In this document: positions 63,177 through 64,000 of the stretch, in pieces
Layout of the letters: every line of letters starts with the position of its first letter
How positions within the stretch are numbered: position 1 is the first letter of the stretch
Assembly (NCBI GenBank): GCA_036399055.1
Contig: DASWNX010000008.1
Span: forward strand, 1-64,000
DNA from: Jatrophihabitans sp.
GTDB lineage: Bacteria > Actinomycetota > Actinomycetes > Mycobacteriales > Jatrophihabitantaceae
Reading direction: 5' to 3'
Length of the DNA: 64,000 bases
Notes under the pieces: model-generated
The model's input: only the letters and a program-made list of their open reading frames with translations
The model's database searches: none
What the model was told of the DNA's origin: nothing
Position numbers and translations under genes: made by a program

Positions 63177-63351
63177 GGCGGTGGGTGTGACAAAACTCGA
63201 CCGTCGGTCGCTGACGATGTGAGGGTGAGCAGACACCCCCAGGTCATCAGTAACGGCCGCCCTGGCAAGCACGGAGTTTCAGCCGGGCAGTCGGTCGCTT
63301 CACGGCTACCGTGATTGGACCGTCGCCGGTTTCTACCCCATAAGGAGTGCC

Positions 63352-63600
63352 ATGAGGATCGGAGCGAGCCTCCTCTTGATCGCGTGCGGCGCGATCTTGA
63401 CGTTCGCGGTCACCGCAGAGCTGAACGGGGTCGATCTCAGCGCCATCGGAGTGATCCTGATGATCGTGGGTTTGGCCGGATTGCTCATCACGCTGGTCAT
63501 GGTGGGCACCCGCCGTCGCACCGATATCATCCACAGGGGAAACAGCACGACCTACATCGCGCCAGGGGATCCGGCCGATCCGGTCGATCCTCGGTACTAA
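63352..63600 (+). CDS. DUF6458-family small membrane protein
   Basis: An 82-aa protein with two predicted helices (about 5-22 and 28-50) starting MRIGASLLLIACGAIL, matching the actinobacterial DUF6458 family. AAGGAG lies 6 nt before the ATG. The polar tail after residue 55 is Asp/Pro-rich. Function unknown. A second tiny membrane protein follows 56 bp later. Confidence 0.8.
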   Translation: MRIGASLLLIACGAILTFAVTAELNGVDLSAIGVILMIVGLAGLLITLVMVGTRRRTDIIHRGNSTTYIAPGDPADPVDPRY

Positions 63601-63656
63601 CTGATCGTCCGAACGACACCGTCCGCACGTAACGCAACAACTGCCTGGAGGCACCA

Positions 63657-63812
63657 GTGATTGTCCTCGGAATCATCCTGCTCATCATCGGAATCGTTGC
63701 CGACATCGGCATCCTGACGACGCTGGGAATCATCCTGCTGGTGATCGGCGCCATTCTCGCCATCATGGGAGGAATGGGCCGCGCTGTCGGTGGCCGCAAG
63801 CACTACTACTAA
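63657..63812 (+). CDS. DUF6131-like 51-aa membrane protein
   Basis: A 51-aa protein, GTG start with GGAGG upstream. Almost the whole chain is hydrophobic, with two short helices (MIVLGIILLIIGIVADIGIL; TTLGIILLVIGAILAIMG), ending GRAVGGRKHYY. This is the pattern of DUF6131 proteins. It may be an envelope stress or lipid-associated peptide; no role is known. A strong terminator begins 37 bp after the stop. Confidence 0.72.
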   Translation: MIVLGIILLIIGIVADIGILTTLGIILLVIGAILAIMGGMGRAVGGRKHYY

Positions 63813-63848
63813 AACCGGGCCGGTCTCGCACCGAATTCCGAGTTTTAT

Positions 63849-63884
63849 CCGAAGGCCCGTCCGCCAACGCGGACGGGCCTTCGG
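63849..63884 (+). terminator. Strong terminator hairpin
   Basis: Perfect 16-bp stem CCGAAGGCCCGTCCGC/GCGGACGGGCCTTCGG with a CAAC loop, preceded by TTTTAT and followed by CCTTTCCC. Ends the DUF6458-DUF6131 unit. The remaining 116 bp to the window end show no gene I can support. Confidence 0.85.
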
Positions 63885-64000
63885 CCTTTCCCGTGCACCG
63901 GAGCCGAGACGGGCGCCTGTCGTTTCTCAGCCATGACCGGGTCGGTCACAGGCCGACACCCGCGTGTCAGCGGCCAATCCCACGCCCGGTGGATAGCTGA

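Overview
The window is a 64 kb piece of a high-GC actinobacterial chromosome. Nearly every gene shows strong G/C bias at third codon positions, and many start with GTG. The core gene order tig-clpP1-clpP2-clpX, valS-folC-ndk-mreBCD-mrdA-rodA, rne-rplU-rpmA-obgE-proB and secA next to an Rv3235-type gene is typical of Actinomycetota. MreB, MreC, MreD, PBP2 and RodA point to a lineage that keeps lateral-wall or spore-wall synthesis, such as a Streptomyces- or Frankineae-like group, rather than Mycobacterium. I cannot name the genus from sequence alone.

Region by region. 0-4.1 kb holds a PAP2 phosphatase, a PhzF-family protein, two GAF-ANTAR regulators and a small partner gene. 4.1-9.1 kb holds tRNA-Gly(TCC), tRNA-Pro(TGG), trigger factor, ClpP1, ClpP2 and ClpX (protein folding and turnover). 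9.1-15.3 kb holds a 19-codon leader ORF, a RIO-type kinase, ValS, FolC, a DUF4233 membrane protein and Ndk. 15.5-21.5 kb is the elongasome operon. 21.6-26.2 kb is an accessory block: a DUF1800/Tat-exported DUF1501 pair, an EamA transporter, and a CGNR zinc-finger gene with a clear divergent operator. 26.4-36.1 kb holds the paired radical-SAM genes, RNase E/G, L21, L27, ObgE and ProB. 36.3-45.2 kb holds a secreted trypsin-like protease, GltD without GltB, NadD, a double GNAT protein, SecA, an Rv3235-like protein and a LysM protein.

45.2-48 kb is the most mosaic part. A truncated copy of a DUF4396 gene and the intact DUF4396 gene flank a lower-GC beta-helix protein resembling a phage tailspike. 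The intact DUF4396 gene has a CsoR-type operator abutting a strong sigma-70-like promoter. 48-54.2 kb holds an excisionase-like HTH protein, a SAF-domain protein coupled to a CpaE/ParA-like protein with an altered P-loop, a wax-ester/diacylglycerol acyltransferase and a patatin-like lipase. 54.2-59.6 kb is a compact type VII-secretion-like locus: a 1418-aa FHA-FtsK/SpoIIIE triple-ATPase protein divergent from a WXG100 protein, followed by a SUFU-domain protein. Two inverted DnaA-box-like sites lie in the shared promoter, and two further isolated boxes lie at 45.2 and 48.9 kb. 59.7-64 kb holds MaoC, NUDIX, DUF6758, PH-domain, PHP and several tiny membrane proteins, ending at a strong terminator hairpin.

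The best candidates for something little described are the stand-alone FHA-FtsK/WXG100/SUFU locus with its DnaA boxes, and the DUF4396 duplication around the beta-helix gene with copper-type control. I saw no CRISPR array, rRNA, intact transposase or integrase.
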